19,513 bases of DNA from the NCBI GenBank assembly GCA_934230115.1, contig CAKQEI010000047.1, positions 1 through 19,513 on the forward strand, given 5' to 3'. Of this stretch, positions 1-7,052 are shown piece after piece (positions within the stretch are counted from its first letter, which is position 1; each line of letters opens with the position of its first letter). Origin of the DNA: an uncultured Prevotella sp. (lineage in GTDB: Bacteria; Bacteroidota; Bacteroidia; Bacteroidales; Bacteroidaceae). The notes under the pieces are model-generated. The model saw only the letters and a program-made list of their open reading frames with translations, was not told where the DNA came from and searched no databases. Both the position numbers and the translations under genes were made by a program.

Positions 1-59
1 TTCCGTAATACCCGAAGCTGAGGCTTAATTAAAATAAAAAAACTATTCCAAACAAACAT

Positions 60-100
60 ATTAATCCCAATCTTCATATAACTTGAAGATTGGGATTAAT
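60..100. terminator. Perfect 17-bp hairpin upstream of serS
   Basis: Positions 60-76 and 84-100 are exact inverted repeats around a 7-nt loop (77-83), with core arm TTAATCCCAATCTTCA. A second small hairpin, GCTTT/AAAGC, follows at 101-115. There is no T-run directly after the stem on the plus strand. On the minus strand a T-rich stretch begins only about 10-20 nt past it. It may end transcription of a gene lying left of the window; the terminator role is inferred and the palindrome itself is seen. Confidence 0.5.
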
Positions 101-206
101 GCTTTAATACAAAGCATAACCGAGGCCTTATAGTTATCAAATACCTATTATATTAAGTATTATATCTGCCTTTATATTCAAGCACCCCAAAAAACAGGAG
201 TTAAAT

Positions 207-238
207 GTTGCCGTAAAAAGATTTTTTGTGTAATTTTG
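207..238 (+). promoter_or_regulatory. Promoter of serS
   Basis: GTTG at 207-210 (close to the Bacteroidetes -33 TTTG), a 20-nt spacer, and TAATTTTG at 231-238 (consensus TAnnTTTG). Transcription would start near 244, giving a leader of about 50 nt before the serS ATG at 296. Confidence 0.65.
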
Positions 239-295
239 TATCTTGAATAGAATTATAACATACACAACGCATATTAATATTTAACTATTTAGCAT

Positions 296-1585
296 ATGCT
301 TACACTTAAACTCATCAGTGAGGAAACTGAACGTGTTATCAAAGGCTTGAACAAGAAGCACTTTGCAGGTGCCGAGGAAGCCGTGAAAGAAGTTCTCGCC
401 ATAGACAAGCGTCGCCGCGAGACACAGCAGGAGCTTGACCAGAATCTTTCAGACGCCAAGAAATTGGCAGCACAGATTGGCGCTCTCATGAAGCAGGGCA
501 AGAAAGAAGAAGCCGAAGAAATCAAGACTAAGGTTGCTGCTATAAAAGAAAGCAACAAGGCATTGGAAGAGACAAAGGCACAGGCCGAGAAAGACCTCGT
601 GGCAAAGCTTTGCACTATTCCAAATATTCCTAACGACGATGTGCCCGAGGGCAAGGACGCAAGCGACAACGTTGTTGTGAAGGAAGGCGGTGAAATGCCT
701 AATCTCCCCGAAGACGCACTCTGCCACTGGGACCTCTGCAAGAAGTTCAACCTCATCGACTTCGACCTCGGTGTGAAGATCACCGGCGCCGGATTCCCTG
801 TCTACATCGGCAAGATGGCACGCCTTCAGCGCGCACTTGAGGCATTCTTCCTCGAGGAGGCTCGCAAGAGTGGCTATCTCGAAGTACAGCCGCCTTACGT
901 TGTAAACGAGGCTTCTGGCTACGGCACAGGTCAGCTCCCCGACAAGGAAGCTCAGATGTACCAGTGCCAGCTCGACAACCTCTACCTTATTCCTACAGCC
1001 GAGGTACCTGTAACCAATATTTTCCGCGACGAGATTCTCGACGAGAAGGACCTTCCTATCAAGCGTTGCGCCTACTCTGCTTGCTTCCGTCGTGAGGCAG
1101 GTTCTTACGGCAAGGACGTGCGCGGACTTAATCGTCTGCATCAGTTCGACAAGGTGGAGATTGTGCGTATCGACAAGCCTGAGCACTCTTACCAGTCGCT
1201 CGACGAGATGCTCGCTCATGTAGAAGGTCTGCTCAAGAAGCTTGAACTTCCTTACCACATTCTCCGCCTGTGCGGTGGCGACATGAGCTTCACATCTGCC
1301 ATCTGCTACGACTTTGAGGTATGGAGCGCAGCCCAGAAGCGTTGGCTTGAAGTTTCTTCAGTTTCCAACTTCGAGAGCTATCAGGCCAACCGTCTGCATT
1401 GCCGCTACCGCAATGCCGAGACAAAAAAGATTGAGCTTTGCCACACGCTCAATGGCTCGGCTCTCGCCTTGCCGCGCATCGTTGCAGCCATCATCGAGAA
1501 CAACCAGACTCCTGAGGGTATTCGCGTGCCGAAGGTGCTTGTGCCTTACTGCGGATTCGACATGCTCGACGACAAGAATTTCTAA
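296..1585 (+). CDS. serS: Seryl-tRNA synthetase
   Basis: This cytoplasmic class II aminoacyl-tRNA synthetase charges tRNA-Ser (and tRNA-Sec where present) with serine through a seryl-adenylate. It has 429 residues, the usual bacterial length. Residues 1 to about 110 form the lysine- and glutamate-rich coiled-coil arm that grips the long variable arm of tRNA-Ser. The catalytic core shows the serine-recognition motif TAEVPVTN (T234-E236), motif 2 FRREAGSYG (R265, R266, E267) and motif 3 GSALALPR ending at R394. The ATG at 296 is preceded by a stop-rich leader with a matching promoter and no Shine-Dalgarno sequence. It appears monocistronic: a large inverted repeat follows the stop and the next gene starts 158 nt later. 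The assignment is secure. Confidence 0.98.
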   Translation: MLTLKLISEETERVIKGLNKKHFAGAEEAVKEVLAIDKRRRETQQELDQNLSDAKKLAAQIGALMKQGKKEEAEEIKTKVAAIKESNKALEETKAQAEKDLVAKLCTIPNIPNDDVPEGKDASDNVVVKEGGEMPNLPEDALCHWDLCKKFNLIDFDLGVKITGAGFPVYIGKMARLQRALEAFFLEEARKSGYLEVQPPYVVNEASGYGTGQLPDKEAQMYQCQLDNLYLIPTAEVPVTNIFRDEILDEKDLPIKRCAYSACFRREAGSYGKDVRGLNRLHQFDKVEIVRIDKPEHSYQSLDEMLAHVEGLLKKLELPYHILRLCGGDMSFTSAICYDFEVWSAAQKRWLEVSSVSNFESYQANRLHCRYRNAETKKIELCHTLNGSALALPRIVAAIIENNQTPEGIRVPKVLVPYCGFDMLDDKNF

Positions 1586-1602
1586 ACGAAATTAGAATAC
1601 AA

Positions 1603-1680
1603 GTAGGAATTTAAAGAAGTTATAGCATTTAAACGTGTGTTAAGTACTTTAACTTCTTTAAATTCTTATCTATTTCCTAC
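1603..1680. terminator. Long stem-loop after serS
   Basis: GAATTTAAAGAAGTTA (1607-1622) is exactly complementary to 1650-1665, giving a 16-bp AT-rich stem with a 27-nt loop. An outer GTAGG (1603-1607) and CCTAC (1676-1680) could add pairing across an asymmetric bulge. The structure fills much of the 158-nt gap between serS and the next gene. A terminator is likely from its position, but the long loop and the missing T-run are atypical, so a leader regulatory structure is also possible. Confidence 0.45.
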
Positions 1681-1743
1681 CCATACACTTACCACAACCT
1701 CCACGTTATCAAAACCTAACTTAAAACAATAACATTAACGCCC

Positions 1744-4095
1744 ATGAACAAAATCGTATTGAAAAAGCAATTCTCCGAAAAAGTTTTCCTTTTCGAGATT
1801 GAAGCCCCATTGATTGCAAAGAGCCGTAAGGCAGGCAACTTCATCATCGTCCGCGTAGGCGACAATGGCGAACGAGTGCCCCTTACCATCGCTGATGCCG
1901 ACATCCAACGCGGCACGATAACCATTGTCGTGCAGAAAGTAGGCTTATCGTCAACCAAGTTGTGCAATCTAAACGAGGGCGATTACATCACCGACGTAGT
2001 TGGTCCTCTTGGCAATCCTACCCACATTGAAAATTTCGGTACGGTGGTTTGTGCCGGAGGAGGTGTTGGCGTTGCCCCAATGTTGCCCATTGTGCGTGCC
2101 TTGAAGGCTGCCGGCAACCGTGTGCTTTCGGTTATAGCCGGACGAAGCAAGGACCTCGTAATCCTTGAGGACGAGGTGCGCCAGAGCAGCGACGAGCTCA
2201 TCGTCATGACCGACGACGGCTCGTATGGCGAGAAAGGCGTAGTGACTGTAGGCATCGAGAAATTCATCAACCAAGAAGAGCACGTTGACAAGGTGTTTGC
2301 CATCGGACCTCCCATCATGATGAAATTCAGCTGCCTTACAGCACAGAAATACAACATACCTGTAGAGGTTTCGTTGAACACAATCATGGTAGACGGCACG
2401 GGAATGTGCGGAGCTTGCCGACTCTCCATTGGTGGCAAGACAAAGTTTGTGTGCATCGACGGACCGGAATTCGACGGATCGCTTGTCGACTGGGACGAAA
2501 TGTTCAAGCGCATGGGCACTTTCCGTGACGCCGAGCGCGAAGAGATGGAACACTACGAAGACCACCTGCGAGGCATTGAGAAGAAGACAGAGATATGCGG
2601 ATGCGACACTTGCATGGACGTGGAACCAACCAACGAGACCATAGAACGGCTCACCGACCGCGACTCCGAATGGCGCAAGCAGCTGCGTGCAGCCATGAAA
2701 CCTGCTGAGCGCAAGGCCATTGAGCGTGTGCAGATGCCAGAGCTCGACCCCGTTTATCGCGCCACTACTCGCACAGAGGAAGTAAACAAGGGACTGACCA
2801 AGGAAATGGCTGTGCGCGAAGCTCACCGTTGTCTCGACTGTGGCAAGCCAGCATGTGTCGAGGGTTGCCCTGTCAACATCAACATTCCGTCGTTCATCAA
2901 GAACATCGAGCGCGGACAGTTCCTTGCTGCTGCCAAGGTTTTGAAGAGCACTTCTGCCCTGCCTGCCGTGTGCGGTAGAGTATGTCCACAGGAAAAGCAA
3001 TGCGAGAGCAAGTGTATCCACCTGAAGATGAACGAGCCAGCTGTAGCCATCGGATATTTGGAGCGTTTCGCTGCCGACTTCGAGCGCGAGAGTGGAAACA
3101 TTGCCGTTCCCGACATGGCTCCCAAGAACGGAATAAAGGTAGCAGTTGTAGGTAGTGGTCCATCAGGCCTAAGCTTTGCTGGCGACATGGCAAAGAAGGG
3201 CTACGAGGTTCATGTGTTTGAGGCTCTGCATGAGATTGGCGGTGTACTGAAATACGGTATTCCAGAATTCCGCTTGCCCAACCGCATCGTTGACGTGGAG
3301 ATCGAAAACCTTAAAAAAATGGGCGTTGAGTTCACCACCGACTGCATCGTTGGCAAAACCATCACTACCGACCAGCTTGAAGCAGAAGGCTACAAAGGTA
3401 TCTTCGTGGGTTCGGGAGCCGGACTGCCCAACTTCATGGGCATAAAAGGCGAGAATGCTCTTAACATCATGTCGTCGAACGAGTATCTGACACGCGTCAA
3501 CCTCATGGACGCTGCCAACCCGCTCACCGACACGCCTATCAACATAGGCAAGAACGTGCTTGTAGTGGGCGGTGGTAACACTGCCATGGACTCATGCCGC
3601 ACAGCCAAGCGACTTGGCGGCGACGTGACACTCGTCTACCGTCGTTCGGAAGCTGAGATGCCTGCTCGTCTTGAGGAGGTGAAACATGCTAAGGAAGAGG
3701 GAATAAACTTCCTCACTCTGCACAACCCTATAGAATATATTGCAGACGAGAAGGGAGCTGTAAAGGCAGCCGTTCTTCAGGTGATGGAACTTGGCGAGCC
3801 AGACGCAAGCGGGCGCCGCAAGCCTGTTCCTGTTGAGGGCAAGACAGTAACGATGGAGGTAGACCAAGTGATTGTGGCTGTAGGCGTTTCGCCAAATCCA
3901 CTCGTGCCAAACTCTATCAAGGGTCTTGAGCTCGGACGCAAGAACACAATTGCCGTGAACGAGCAGATGCAAAGCTCACGTCCGGAAATATTCGCCGGCG
4001 GCGACATTGTGCGCGGAGGTGCTACTGTAATTCTCGCCATGGGCGACGGACGCAGAGCAGCGGCGGCTATGGACGAAAGACTGAAAGGAGAATAA
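1744..4095 (+). CDS. Fused PyrK/SudB-like and GltA-like flavoprotein (NfnAB/SudBA type)
   Basis: A 783-residue fusion of two subunits that are separate in NfnAB or SudBA. Residues 1 to about 245 are a ferredoxin-NADP reductase-like module, with the nucleotide-binding stretch CAGGGVGVAPMLPI and a [2Fe-2S] site D217, C222, C225, C237. The Asp replaces the first Cys of PyrK, as reported for NfnA. Residues 340-783 match the glutamate synthase small subunit: two ferredoxin-type cysteine sets (C363, C366, C371, C375 and C410, C414, C420, C424), an FAD motif GSGPSG from G470, a nucleotide motif GGGNTA from G609, and a C-terminal GGDIVRGGATVILAMGDG segment. No GltB large subunit or PyrD catalytic subunit lies nearby. 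A role in NAD(P)H/ferredoxin electron transfer, possibly bifurcating, is therefore more likely than glutamate or orotate synthesis. Databases often name such fusions after PyrK plus glutamate synthase. The linker carries an extra C285-G-C287-D-T-C290 cluster. The exact reaction is inferred. Confidence 0.9.
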   Translation: MNKIVLKKQFSEKVFLFEIEAPLIAKSRKAGNFIIVRVGDNGERVPLTIADADIQRGTITIVVQKVGLSSTKLCNLNEGDYITDVVGPLGNPTHIENFGTVVCAGGGVGVAPMLPIVRALKAAGNRVLSVIAGRSKDLVILEDEVRQSSDELIVMTDDGSYGEKGVVTVGIEKFINQEEHVDKVFAIGPPIMMKFSCLTAQKYNIPVEVSLNTIMVDGTGMCGACRLSIGGKTKFVCIDGPEFDGSLVDWDEMFKRMGTFRDAEREEMEHYEDHLRGIEKKTEICGCDTCMDVEPTNETIERLTDRDSEWRKQLRAAMKPAERKAIERVQMPELDPVYRATTRTEEVNKGLTKEMAVREAHRCLDCGKPACVEGCPVNINIPSFIKNIERGQFLAAAKVLKSTSALPAVCGRVCPQEKQCESKCIHLKMNEPAVAIGYLERFAADFERESGNIAVPDMAPKNGIKVAVVGSGPSGLSFAGDMAKKGYEVHVFEALHEIGGVLKYGIPEFRLPNRIVDVEIENLKKMGVEFTTDCIVGKTITTDQLEAEGYKGIFVGSGAGLPNFMGIKGENALNIMSSNEYLTRVNLMDAANPLTDTPINIGKNVLVVGGGNTAMDSCRTAKRLGGDVTLVYRRSEAEMPARLEEVKHAKEEGINFLTLHNPIEYIADEKGAVKAAVLQVMELGEPDASGRRKPVPVEGKTVTMEVDQVIVAVGVSPNPLVPNSIKGLELGRKNTIAVNEQMQSSRPEIFAGGDIVRGGATVILAMGDGRRAAAAMDERLKGE

Positions 4096-4112
4096 TATAA
4101 AAAAAACATGAA

Positions 4113-4162
4113 AGCCCCCCAATCCCTCCTCCCCCCCGCAGGGAGGGGTTGGGTGTGGGGCT
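4113..4162. repeat. GC-rich REP-like hairpin, G-run rich
   Basis: Outer arms AGCCCC (4113-4118) and GGGGCT (4157-4162) enclose a second stem in which 4118-4130 pairs with 4141-4153 through two G-U wobbles; the loop is 4131-4140. The right arm has four runs of three or more G (4141-4160), so it also fits a G-quadruplex pattern. It lies 17 nt after the flavoprotein stop and 15 nt before the next ATG. It could be a terminator or a dispersed intergenic palindrome. The composition differs sharply from the AT-rich flanks. Confidence 0.6.
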
Positions 4163-4177
4163 GATAATAAAAACATT

Positions 4178-4543
4178 ATGTCAGGATTCTACACCATTAT
4201 TTTACTCATACTCTCTAATATTTTTATGACCCTTGCCTGGTATGGACATCTTAAGCTCCAACAAACAGGAGTTTCGAGCCATTGGCCATTGATAGGCGTG
4301 ATAGCATTCTCATGGGGCATTGCCTTCTTCGAATACTGCTGCCAGGTGCCGGCCAATCGTATCGGGTTTCAAGGCAACGGAGGTCCGTTCTCGCTTGTCC
4401 AGCTCAAGGTGGTGCAAGAGTGCGTCAGCCTCATCGTGTTCGCCCTTATTGCAAACATTATGTTCCAAGGCGAGACTTTGAAGTGGAACCATCTGCTTGC
4501 ATTCGTTTTCATAATTGCTGCCGTGTATCTCGTGTTCAAATAA
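4178..4543 (+). CDS. DUF486 (DMT-like) four-helix membrane protein
   Basis: A 121-residue inner-membrane protein with four predicted hydrophobic helices, at about residues 3-22, 38-56, 82-100 and 105-120. The central signature FFEYCCQVPANRIG followed by GGPFSLVQLKVVQE is characteristic of DUF486, a small relative of the drug/metabolite transporter superfamily. The length matches the family. No substrate is known to me and none can be read from the sequence. It starts 82 nt after the flavoprotein behind the GC-rich hairpin, with no clear promoter or ribosome site. The start is the first ATG after an upstream stop and places the first helix directly at the N terminus. Confidence 0.85.
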   Translation: MSGFYTIILLILSNIFMTLAWYGHLKLQQTGVSSHWPLIGVIAFSWGIAFFEYCCQVPANRIGFQGNGGPFSLVQLKVVQECVSLIVFALIANIMFQGETLKWNHLLAFVFIIAAVYLVFK

Positions 4544-4624
4544 ACGATTTGATGACCAAAAATTCTACATTATTATATAAAACGAGCTATATTATATAAT
4601 AACGAACTATATTATACACAACGA
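4543..4624. repeat. AACGA repeats spaced about 20 bp before the ttcA-like gene
   Basis: AACGA occurs at 4543, 4581, 4601 and 4620, with spacings of 38, 20 and 19 bp (about two, or four, helical turns). The two central units extend to AACGAGCTATATTATA (4581-4596) and AACGAACTATATTATA (4601-4616), which differ at one base. The first and last units both continue as AACGATTT. The repeats fill the 84-nt gap before the ttcA-like gene. Operator function is a guess. Confidence 0.4.
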
Positions 4625-4627
4625 TTT

Positions 4628-5359
4628 ATGCGAACAAGAGAACAAACGCTTAACCATCTGCTTTACAAGCGCTTTCAAAAAGCCCTCACCGACTATTCCA
4701 TGCTCTCTGACGGCGACCGCATACTCATCGCGCTCTCAGGCGGCAAGGATTCCTTGTGCCTGCTTGAGATGCTCGCACGTCGCCAACGCATCATAAAACC
4801 AAGGATTGAGGTGGAAGCCGTGCATGTGAGAATGCGGAACATTCATTACGAGTCGGACACGACTTATCTGGAAAGCTTCGCAAGCCTGCACAGCGTGCCA
4901 CTCCACATCATAACAACAGAATTCGACAACACCAAGGAGACCAACAAGCCCGCCTGTTTCCTCTGCTCATGGCATCGCCGCAAAGCCCTGTTCCGTTTTG
5001 CCCAAGACAACGGCTTCAACAAGATAGCTCTTGGCCACCACATGGACGACATCATCCACACAGCCATGCTCAACCAGTTTTTCCAAGGCTCTTTCTCCAC
5101 AATGCCTGCCGTAATGCAGATGGAGAAAATGCCGCTCACAATAATCCGACCGCTGTGTCTTGAGAAAGAGAGCGACATCAAGGAATACGCCGAGCTGTGC
5201 GGATATGAGAAACAGATAAAACTCTGCCCCTACGAGAAAGTCTCCAACCGCACAGACATGCAACGCATCTTCGACGAAATAGAACGAATTAATCCCGAAG
5301 CACGCTATTCCATATGGCACGCATTGGAGAAAGATGGCAAAATCTGCACAAAACACTGA
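4628..5359 (+). CDS. ttcA: TtcA-family tRNA 2-thiocytidine synthetase (PP-loop ATPase)
   Basis: A 243-residue PP-loop ATPase that probably makes 2-thiocytidine at position 32 of certain tRNAs, activating the base with ATP and receiving sulfur via an Fe-S cluster. The PP-loop SGGKDS lies at residues 37-42. Three cysteines, C110 and C113 (CFLC) and C200 (LCPY), have nearly the same spacing as the three cluster ligands of E. coli TtcA (C122, C125, C213). A GHHMDD motif follows the CxxC. It is shorter than the roughly 310-residue E. coli enzyme, mainly at the C terminus, so a related PP-loop thiolase cannot be excluded. trmD, another tRNA-modifying enzyme, begins 53 nt downstream with its own promoter. 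I chose the ATG at 4628, directly after the repeat-rich leader. Confidence 0.85.
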   Translation: MRTREQTLNHLLYKRFQKALTDYSMLSDGDRILIALSGGKDSLCLLEMLARRQRIIKPRIEVEAVHVRMRNIHYESDTTYLESFASLHSVPLHIITTEFDNTKETNKPACFLCSWHRRKALFRFAQDNGFNKIALGHHMDDIIHTAMLNQFFQGSFSTMPAVMQMEKMPLTIIRPLCLEKESDIKEYAELCGYEKQIKLCPYEKVSNRTDMQRIFDEIERINPEARYSIWHALEKDGKICTKH

Positions 5360-5375
5360 AAAATCACAACATATC

Positions 5376-5407
5376 TTTGTTTTTCTAAGCAAATATCGCT
5401 AAATTTG
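5376..5407 (+). promoter_or_regulatory. Promoter of trmD
   Basis: TTTG at 5376-5379, a 20-nt spacer, and TAAATTTG at 5400-5407: an exact match to the Bacteroidetes consensus. The predicted start point is within a few bases of the trmD ATG at 5413, so the transcript would be leaderless or nearly so. Confidence 0.75.
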
Positions 5408-5412
5408 CACTT

Positions 5413-6090
5413 ATGAGAATAGATATTATCACCGTATTGCCCGAAATGCTTGAGGGCTTTATCAACGAATCAATACTCGCTCGTGCCCAGAAAAAGGGAC
5501 TCGCCGAGATTCATCTCCACAACCTGCGCGACTACTCCACCGACAAGTGGCGCCGAGTGGACGACTATCCCTATGGCGGCTTTGCCGGCATGGTGATGCA
5601 ATGCGAGCCTATAGACCGCTGCATCTCTGCGCTGAAGGCAGAACGCGACTACGACGAGATTATCTTCACATCGCCCGACGGCGAAAAGTTTGACCAGCAC
5701 ATTGCCAACGACCTCTCGCTCAAGGGAAACATCATCATCCTTTGCGGCCACTACAAAGGCATCGACCAGCGTGTGCGCGACCATCTCATCACTCGCGAGA
5801 TTTCCATCGGCGACTATGTGCTTACGGGTGGAGAGCTTGCCGCAGCAGTCATGGCCGATGCCATAGTGCGCGTTGTGCCGGGAGTGATAGGCGACGAGCA
5901 GAGTGCCCTGAGCGACTGTTTTCAGGACGACATGCTGTCGGCTCCTATCTACACACGCCCTGCCGACTACAAGGGATGGAAGGTGCCCGAGATTCTGCTT
6001 AGCGGCAACGAGGCGAAGATTAAAAACTGGGAAATGGAACAGGCTATGGAGCGCACACAACGTCTGCGTCCAGACTTGCTCGAAAAATAA
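5413..6090 (+). CDS. trmD: tRNA (guanine-37-N1)-methyltransferase
   Basis: This SPOUT methyltransferase uses S-adenosylmethionine to make m1G37 next to the anticodon, which prevents +1 frameshifting. At 225 residues it is somewhat shorter than the roughly 245-255-residue proteobacterial enzyme. The N-terminal [13 protein letters not shown] is typical. The trefoil-knot SAM-binding loops are visible as SPDGEKFDQ (87-95), [12 protein letters not shown] (110-121) and [13 protein letters not shown] (132-144). D168 in SALSDCF corresponds to the catalytic Asp. In many bacteria trmD sits with rpsP, rimM and rplS; here it instead follows a ttcA-like gene. Its strong promoter places the start of transcription almost on the ATG. 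The next gene begins 22 nt after the stop and is probably co-transcribed. Confidence 0.97.
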   Translation: MRIDIITVLPEMLEGFINESILARAQKKGLAEIHLHNLRDYSTDKWRRVDDYPYGGFAGMVMQCEPIDRCISALKAERDYDEIIFTSPDGEKFDQHIANDLSLKGNIIILCGHYKGIDQRVRDHLITREISIGDYVLTGGELAAAVMADAIVRVVPGVIGDEQSALSDCFQDDMLSAPIYTRPADYKGWKVPEILLSGNEAKIKNWEMEQAMERTQRLRPDLLEK

Positions 6091-6112
6091 TACCAACTAA
6101 ACTCCTAAAAAT

Positions 6113-6406
6113 ATGGAACAGAACACAACAAACCAGCCAAAGCCAAGCAACAATCTTGTGCTTGCCATCATCACCACAGCCTGCTGCTGCCTGCCATTAG
6201 GCATAGTGGCTATTGTGAAAGCTTCAAAAGTTAACAGCTATTATCTCGCCGGACAATATGAGCTTGCCGAGCAGGCTTCAAAGGACGCCAAGAAATGGAG
6301 CATAATAGGCATCATTTCTGGAATTGTCATCAACATTATATATTATGTATTTATGGGGATTTATGGCGATTCCATGTTTGCAACATTAAGCAAATTAGGA
6401 CAATAG
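6113..6406 (+). CDS. CD225/dispanin-like small membrane protein
   Basis: A 97-residue protein with a short polar N terminus (1-14) and two hydrophobic segments, at about 15-36 and 62-82. They are joined by a loop with the AxxASKxAKxW pattern (residues 51-62) typical of the CD225 (interferon-induced transmembrane-like) fold. A C24-C25-C26 triplet sits where the first segment meets the loop, as do the cysteines in eukaryotic IFITM proteins. No function is established for bacterial members that I can name. It follows trmD by 22 nt and precedes a DUF2752 gene by 51 nt, a pairing that suggests joint envelope work. The assignment rests on the hydrophobic pattern and loop motif. Confidence 0.8.
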   Translation: MEQNTTNQPKPSNNLVLAIITTACCCLPLGIVAIVKASKVNSYYLAGQYELAEQASKDAKKWSIIGIISGIVINIIYYVFMGIYGDSMFATLSKLGQ

Positions 6407-6450
6407 ATAATTCATTAAGCAAATAGGATTCTTAAAGCAAATTAAGCAAA
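6384..6450. repeat. Short GCAAA repeats across the CD225/DUF2752 junction
   Basis: CATTAAGCAAATTAGGA at 6384-6400, inside the end of the CD225-like gene, recurs as CATTAAGCAAATAGGA at 6413-6428 just past its stop. Further AAGCAAA units lie at 6436 and 6445. This looks like a local duplication. It also leaves an in-frame stop (6443-6445) just before the DUF2752 gene, which limits how far upstream that gene can start. Confidence 0.5.
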
Positions 6451-6457
6451 CAGACTC

Positions 6458-6847
6458 TTGCAACTCAGTAACTGTAGAAACAAAAGGTACTTATACCTTG
6501 TTATAATAATAGCCGTAGGGTTGACATTGTATTTTGTCAATCCTACGGCTTATTGGTTTTGGCCGAAATGCCCATTCAAACTCCTCACCGGACTCAGCTG
6601 TCCGGCTTGCGGCATCCAACGCTTCATCCATGCCATGACAAACGGCCATTTTCGCGAAGCCATAGCCTACAACTATTTCCTTGTCTACGCCTTGCCATAC
6701 ATTGTTGCTATAATTGCCACATTTCTTATGCCTGCCTCAAGACTCAAGGAGCTAATGCAAAAAATATTCGAGAACAAGTTTGCAATATGGCTCTACATCG
6801 CCACGTTCTGCGCATGGTTTGCCATCAGAAACATTCTAAAGATATAG
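6458..6847 (+). CDS. DUF2752 membrane protein
   Basis: A 129-residue membrane protein with helices at about residues 11-28, 72-93 and 110-126. The family signature is clear: C38-P in KCPFKLLTGL followed by C48-P-x-C51-G-x-x-R55. The three cysteines suggest metal binding or redox behaviour at the membrane face, but no activity is known to me. The start is unusual. The frame opens after a stop at 6443-6445, and the only reasonable start before the first helix is TTG at 6458, because the first in-frame ATG would remove the signature. It probably shares a transcript with the CD225-like gene. No terminator is visible after the stop. Confidence 0.82.
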   Translation: MQLSNCRNKRYLYLVIIIAVGLTLYFVNPTAYWFWPKCPFKLLTGLSCPACGIQRFIHAMTNGHFREAIAYNYFLVYALPYIVAIIATFLMPASRLKELMQKIFENKFAIWLYIATFCAWFAIRNILKI

Positions 6848-6984
6848 CAGACAAATCATTACAATTGATTTCTCCATCTTATTAATAATTTATCAGACTC
6901 AGCAAACTTACATAAAAAAAATGAATTATACGACTGCTTTTGCATAATACAAGAATAATTCAAGTCAATATTCTTAATAAAAAC

Positions 6985-7015
6985 TTTGTCAAATGCTTTA
7001 AAATGTGTAGCTTTG
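6985..7015 (+). promoter_or_regulatory. Promoter of the CBM9-like gene
   Basis: TTTG at 6985-6988, a 19-nt spacer, and TAGCTTTG at 7008-7015, a full consensus match. The start of transcription is expected near 7021, about 32 nt before the ATG at 7053. Confidence 0.75.
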
Positions 7016-7052
7016 CAATGAATTTACAGAAAAAACAATCTACACACAAAAA

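Noticed and set aside
1969..3021. A 350-codon open frame on the minus strand opposite the flavoprotein gene
   Set aside because: Antisense shadow with no motif. The plus-strand frame has a full set of cluster and nucleotide-binding motifs.
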